A stretch of DNA of 59,185 nucleotides from NCBI GenBank assembly GCA_025937895.1, contig JAICQL010000020.1, positions 1 through 59,185 of the forward strand. Reading direction: 5' to 3'. Position 1 is the stretch's first letter; the number at the start of each line of letters is the position of its first letter. The notes under the pieces were generated by a model. It was given only the letters and a program-made list of their open reading frames with translations. It had not been told where the DNA came from and made no database searches. The position numbers and the translations under genes are program-made. The stretch comes from Polyangiaceae bacterium (GTDB taxonomy: Bacteria; Myxococcota_A; Polyangia; Polyangiales; Polyangiaceae). Of the stretch, positions 53,401 through 59,185 are shown piece by piece.

Positions 53401-54585
53401 ATGAGCTTGCAGCATCAACCCATCCCGCCGCCGTCCACGGAGCTCGAGCGCAAGCTGCGCGAGCGGATCAAGGAGCTCAATTTCCTGCACCACACGGCGC
53501 GGCTGCTCAACATGCGGGGCGAGCCGCACGATATTCTGGCGGCGCTGATCGAGCTGTTGCCCACCGCGTGTCAGGCGCCCGAGCTTGCCACTGCGCGCAT
53601 CGAGCTGGGGGATCTGGTGATCGAGGCGGAGGGTCACCGCACGACGCCGTGGTGCATGCGCGTGCAGTTTCAGGTGACGCTGGAGCGGCCACGCCGGGGC
53701 TTCGTCGAGGTCTGCTATGCGTCGGCGCCGGAGTGGGGCCCGGAGTCCTTCTTGCCGGAGGAGCACGCGCTGCTGGAGTCGTGCGCGGAGCTGCTGGAGT
53801 CCTATTTCGACCGCACCAGCGCCGCGCAGATCAGCTCGAGGCTGGCCGAGGCGGAAGCGGCCGCGCTCGCCGCGCGTGCCGCCGATCGCGCCAAGGATGC
53901 GTTTCTGGGCAACGTGGCGCACGAGCTGCGCTCGAGCTTGCACGTGATGCGGGGCTGGATCCAGATCCTGCGCCAGGGCCCGGGTGACCCGACCGTACTG
54001 GCACGCGGCCTCAGCATCCTGGAGCGCAACGTGCTCTTGCAGGCCAAGCTGATCGAAGACCTGCTCGATCTATCGCGCATCACCTCGGGCAAGCTGGAGC
54101 TCGAGCTGCGCTGGCTCGATCTGACGGATCTGGTCGGCTACGCCGTGGACGCCGCACGCCCGTCGGCAGCGGCCAAGTCCATCGAGCTCGAGAGCGAGCT
54201 CGAGCCTGTGGGCGACGTGCAGGGCGATCAACAGCGCCTGCAGCAGGTGGTGTACAACGTGCTGGGCAACGCCGTGAAGTTCACGCCCGCTGGCGGCCGC
54301 ATCGAGGTGCAGCTGCGCAAGCTGGGCTCGCACGCGGAGCTCAGCGTGAAGGACAGCGGCCCCGGCATCGAGCCGGAGTTGCTGCCCCACGTGTTCGATC
54401 GCCTGCGGCAGGGCAGCTCCCCCGGGCGGCGTGGCGGGCTCGGCCTGGGCCTGGCCATCGCGCGCCACCTGGTCGAGCTCCATCATGGCTCGATCACGGC
54501 GGCCAGCGAGGGTCAGGGCACCGGAGCGACGTTCCGCGTGCTGATTCCGCTGAGCAAGCGACCAGAGCTGGACGAGCCGAGCTAG
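53401..54585 (+). CDS. GAF-like-domain histidine kinase with variant H-box
   Basis: 394 residues. ATG 53401 is chosen because GGAG sits six bases upstream; the frame is open further back to 53275. An N-terminal coiled start (LERKLRERIKELNFLHHTARLL) leads a GAF-like sensor (~30-150). HisKA has His174 in AHELRSSLHVM, with the usual Thr-Pro after Arg replaced by Ser-Ser. HATPase_c: YNVLGNAVKFTP, DSGPGIEPE and GGLGLGLAIARH are intact. No membrane segment or receiver. It lies 175 bp after the hybrid kinase and may pass phosphate to that protein's receiver or to an unlinked regulator. Ends 18 bp before the convergent gene. Confidence 0.88.
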   Translation: MSLQHQPIPPPSTELERKLRERIKELNFLHHTARLLNMRGEPHDILAALIELLPTACQAPELATARIELGDLVIEAEGHRTTPWCMRVQFQVTLERPRRGFVEVCYASAPEWGPESFLPEEHALLESCAELLESYFDRTSAAQISSRLAEAEAAALAARAADRAKDAFLGNVAHELRSSLHVMRGWIQILRQGPGDPTVLARGLSILERNVLLQAKLIEDLLDLSRITSGKLELELRWLDLTDLVGYAVDAARPSAAAKSIELESELEPVGDVQGDQQRLQQVVYNVLGNAVKFTPAGGRIEVQLRKLGSHAELSVKDSGPGIEPELLPHVFDRLRQGSSPGRRGGLGLGLAIARHLVELHHGSITAASEGQGTGATFRVLIPLSKRPELDEPS

Positions 54586-54603
54586 CGCGCCGCTCGCGCC
54601 GGC

Positions 54604-55815
54604 TCAGTTCCAGCGATAGGCCGCGCCGAGGGTGGCGAGCCATGCGTTGCCGTTGGGGCCGAACAGCACGAGGGGGGTGGCCTGCAGCACGAGGGCGCCG
54701 CTCGGGCCGCGCAGCAGCTCCACCCCGAGCTCCGCGGCCAGCCCCAGCGAGAAGCCCAGGCTGGCGCTGAGCGTGCTCTCGCCGCTGAGCTCCGTGTCAC
54801 CGCCTGGCGCCGGCGCGCTGATGAGGCCGCGGTTTTCGTGGCTGGCGGTGCCGAACAGCACGGCGGGGCTCAGCCGGTAGCGCCGGCCGAGCCGCAAGGA
54901 TGCGGACGGCCCGAGCGCGAGCAGCGCGCCGCCAGTGGCGCGCAGGCCCGCGAGCACGCGCAGCCCGAGCTGGGCGTGCGGCGCCAGGGCGTAGCCTGCG
55001 AAGCCCGAGAGGCCCACCAGCAAGCCGCCGCTGTCGAACGGCAGGTACTCGCACGGCGCGCTGGCGCAAGTGAGCCCCAGCTCATCTCCGTCGAGACCCT
55101 GGAGTGGAATGCTGGAGGGGCTGTTACGCGCGGATGAGCCGCTGGTCGCCGCATACAGGAAGCCCGCGAACGCGCCGAGCTCGTACACGAAGCCCGAGCT
55201 GCTGGCGTGCTCGCCGCCGGGGGCGGCCGGCGCGAGGGGCGTGAGCGCCGGAGGAGGCTCTGGAACGGCCAGGGTCACCTGCTCCGACTCGCGCAGGGTG
55301 ACCGTCGTGCGCCAGTACTCCTGCCCGCCGGCGCTGGCGATCAAGGTGTGCGCGCCGGGATCCAGCGGCAGCCCGCCTTCTTCCGCGTCGAGCTCGGCAG
55401 TATCGAGCGCGCTGCCGTCCAGCGACAGTTGCAGCGCGCTGCTGCCCGCGGCCCCGCCCAGCATGAGCCGCGGCACGCGCGGCCCGAGCGCCTCCGCGCG
55501 CTCGCTGGCGAAGCGCTCGCGCGAGACGTCGCCCTCGGCCTGCGCCGCGCTCGCCGCCGCTCGGAAGCCGAGCCACGCCGTGGCCAGCTTGCCCAGCCGC
55601 TGCTGACAGAAGGCGACGTTGAGCTGCGTGCCGAGCCGTGGCTCCAGGCGCTGGCTCTGCTCCAGCCGCTCGCAGGCCTCGCTGAAGCGGCCGGCGACCA
55701 GCAGCTCGCGCCCTTCGCGGAACAGCGCCTCGGCAGTGCGCTGCTGCGCCACGGCGGGCGGGGCGAGCAGCAGCGCAGCGGCCAGCAGCCAGGGGCGCGC
55801 GGAGCGGACGTTCAT
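54604..55815 (-). CDS. Exported TPR/PEGA-like protein with barrel-like C-terminus
   Basis: 403 residues. Signal peptide with cleavage after AVA in LLLAPPAVAQQ. Then a TPR-like helix pair (TAEALFREGRELLVAGRFSEACERLEQSQRLEP, a common myxobacterial arrangement), a PEGA-like strand set (LDPGAHTLIASAGGQEYW), a Pro-rich linker and a strand-rich C-terminal half ending in Tyr-Arg-Trp-Asn that resembles an outer-membrane barrel (LGLRVLAGLRATGGALLALG). ATG 55815 is separated by only 4 bases from the preceding lipoprotein stop, so the two genes form an operon. Probably an envelope structural or secretion-related component; exact job unknown. Confidence 0.75.
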   Translation of the reverse strand: MNVRSARPWLLAAALLLAPPAVAQQRTAEALFREGRELLVAGRFSEACERLEQSQRLEPRLGTQLNVAFCQQRLGKLATAWLGFRAAASAAQAEGDVSRERFASERAEALGPRVPRLMLGGAAGSSALQLSLDGSALDTAELDAEEGGLPLDPGAHTLIASAGGQEYWRTTVTLRESEQVTLAVPEPPPALTPLAPAAPGGEHASSSGFVYELGAFAGFLYAATSGSSARNSPSSIPLQGLDGDELGLTCASAPCEYLPFDSGGLLVGLSGFAGYALAPHAQLGLRVLAGLRATGGALLALGPSASLRLGRRYRLSPAVLFGTASHENRGLISAPAPGGDTELSGESTLSASLGFSLGLAAELGVELLRGPSGALVLQATPLVLFGPNGNAWLATLGAAYRWN

Positions 55816-55819
55816 TCCA

Positions 55820-56263
55820 TCACGGGCAAGAGGCGGAGCCGGGCAGGCCCAGCACCTCGACGGTATACTGCTGCCCGTCGAAATCGACCACGAACGAGTC
55901 CCGCCCGCCGCTGCTGCCGAACGCGCTGTCGTAGCTGCGCTCGGCGAGCACCTCGTCGGGCAGCCACCAGAAGTTGTCGTCATCGCGCTGCCATGCGCTG
56001 TAGACCTGGACTCTGAATACGTCCTGTTCGCCGTCGGGGTCTGCCTCGATGAACAGGTGCGGCGGCGGCTCGTCGATCTTCATGTCGATGCTGCTGGCGC
56101 TGACGCCGCCGTGGGGCAGTCCGGGCGCCAGACACCAGTCGGCCACCAGCTGCTCGGGCGCGTCACCATGGACCGCGCGCAGCTGCAATCCGAAGGTCAT
56201 CGTCGGTTCATCCGCGCACGCGCCGAGCAGCAGGGCCAAGGCCAGGGGCAGGGATCGTCTCAT
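55820..56263 (-). CDS. Small lipoprotein
   Basis: 147 residues. Clean signal peptide with lipobox LLLGAC after ~15 residues. The mature domain is strand-rich with Trp/Phe/Tyr (FRVQVYSAWQRDDDNFWWLP, YTVEVLGLPG), and Cys near both ends that may form a disulfide. No known family recognised. Its stop is 4 bases from the start of the TPR/PEGA-like gene, so they are co-translated. Divergent from the ECF sigma factor gene (145-bp gap), the obvious candidate regulator. Confidence 0.75.
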   Translation of the reverse strand: MRRSLPLALALLLGACADEPTMTFGLQLRAVHGDAPEQLVADWCLAPGLPHGGVSASSIDMKIDEPPPHLFIEADPDGEQDVFRVQVYSAWQRDDDNFWWLPDEVLAERSYDSAFGSSGGRDSFVVDFDGQQYTVEVLGLPGSASCP

Positions 56264-56408
56264 CTTCAGTTCTCCGGGAAAGAGGGGTTTCGATGCGGGG
56301 CGAGCCTGCGGCCAGCGGCGCGGCCGGCTCTCCCGACCCGGCGCCGCGCGTGGTAGCGTCAGCCCGTCCGATGACCCTCTTCCGCGTCCTCCCCGGGTCT
56401 CTTTAAGC

Positions 56409-57157
56409 GTGGCGGACGATTTCTCGCGTGGGCTGGGTGGCGCCCGATTTCCTCAGACCCGGCGCTCGGCCGTGCAGGGGGTGGGCAGCGACGACCCGGC
56501 CGAGCGGGCGCGAGCCTTCGAGCTGCTGGTCCGCGCGTACTGGAAGCCGGTCTACAAGCACCTGCGAGTGCGCTGGCGCCGCCCCGGCGAGCAGGCCGCG
56601 GATCTGACCCAGGGCTTCTTCACCCGCGCGCTGGAGAGCCGCATGTTCAGCGGCTATCAGCCGGGGCGGGCGCTGTTTCGCACGTACCTGAAGGGCTGCC
56701 TGGATCACCACGTGCTCAAGGAGCACGAGAGCCAGCGGCGTCAGAAGCGCGGGGGTGGCGCGGTGCTCTCCAGCCTGGATTTTGCGGAGGCCGAGCGCGA
56801 GCTCAGCTTGGCTCAGCCCGGGCCCGAGTCGATCGAGAGCTACTTCGACCGCGAGTGGCAGCGCCAGCTGGTCGGCAGCACCGTGGACGCGCTGCGCGAG
56901 CGTTGCGAGCAGAGCAACAAGCAGCTGACCTTTCGTGTGTTCGAGCGCTACCTGCTCGAGGACTCAGACCCAGCTGCCGAGCGCCCCACGTACGGGCAGC
57001 TCGCCAGCGAGCTGGGCATCAAGGTGACAGACGTCACCAACTACCTGGCCTTCGCGCGCCGTGAGTTCCGGCGGCTGTTGCACGAGAAGCTGCGCGAGCT
57101 GACCAGCTCCGAGGAGGAGCTGCAGGCGGAGGCGCGCGCCTTGCTGGGTGAGGCGCC

Positions 57158-57161
<4 letters not shown>
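56409..57161 (+). CDS. ECF-type RNA polymerase sigma factor, kinase-associated group
   Basis: 250 residues from GTG 56409; frames upstream of it have no good start. Sigma-2-like region (~35-105): LLVRAYWKPVYKHLRVRWRRPGEQAADLTQGFF, including the LTQxFF block typical of ECF groups in Planctomycetes and Myxococcota that sit beside Ser/Thr kinases. Sigma-4-like region near the end with TYGQLASELGIKVTDVTNYLAFARREFRR as the helix-turn-helix. There is no anti-sigma gene adjacent; instead the kinase gene overlaps by 4 bp (GTGA), which suggests control by phosphorylation rather than by an anti-sigma factor. Confidence 0.85.

Positions 57162-59185
<2,024 letters not shown>

Noticed and set aside
56049..56408. 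Extension of the sigma-factor gene upstream to 56049
   Set aside because: It would overlap the divergent lipoprotein gene and adds no conserved sequence; GTG 56409 is at the family N-terminus.

Overview
The window is GC-rich, densely coded bacterial DNA. It fits a member of the Myxococcota, probably a Polyangia-type myxobacterium. The signs are many Hanks-type Ser/Thr kinases and hybrid histidine kinases, an ECF sigma factor directly upstream of a kinase, a MYXO-CTERM-like protein with a C-terminal Cys, hydrophobic stretch and Arg cluster, a PilZ protein, and many secreted lipoproteins without clear homologues. I saw no rRNA, tRNA, CRISPR array, transposase or prophage gene.

Layout: 1-4.1 kb (+) holds the end of an upstream gene, an outer-membrane-barrel-like protein, a multi-pass membrane protein and an RluA-type pseudouridine synthase, coupled by short overlaps. 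4.2-16.5 kb is an alpha-glucan/trehalose island built around a divergent centre at 12.8-13.0 kb. Leftward run a GH13 alpha-glucosidase, a 1659-residue GlgX-TreY fusion, a sugar-1-phosphate nucleotidylyltransferase and a thioredoxin-fold protein. Rightward run TreZ and a second GH13 alpha-glucosidase. GlgX debranches glycogen, TreY converts the reducing end to a trehalosyl unit and TreZ releases trehalose, so the whole TreXYZ-type route is present. 16.6-18.4 kb (-) encodes an M23 peptidase and a HugZ-like FMN protein.

18.5-22.8 kb (+) encodes a PAS histidine kinase and a REC-REC-GAF-PAS-HK-REC hybrid kinase. A lipoprotein metallo-beta-lactamase and a divergent LysR regulator follow, then a glycine-rich RRM RNA-binding protein with a structured leader and trailer. 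25.9-38.9 kb mixes envelope proteins with a FrnE-like oxidoreductase, a ferredoxin-reductase and NadA. One unknown membrane gene here is preceded by a perfect 16+16-bp dyad. 39.4-44.1 kb has ProC, PilZ, a penicillin-acylase-like hydrolase and an internally duplicated membrane protein.

44.1-59.2 kb is signalling: a TPR lipoprotein, a 1465-residue kinase/cyclase-like/ATPase/TPR protein, two more histidine kinases, two small envelope proteins, an ECF sigma factor and, overlapping it by 4 bp, a polypeptide with two complete Ser/Thr kinase domains that runs off the window end. The strongest observations are that dual kinase coupled to a sigma factor, the GlgX-TreY fusion island, the dyad at 28.1 kb and a structured, possibly transcribed, intergenic region at 39.0-39.3 kb.
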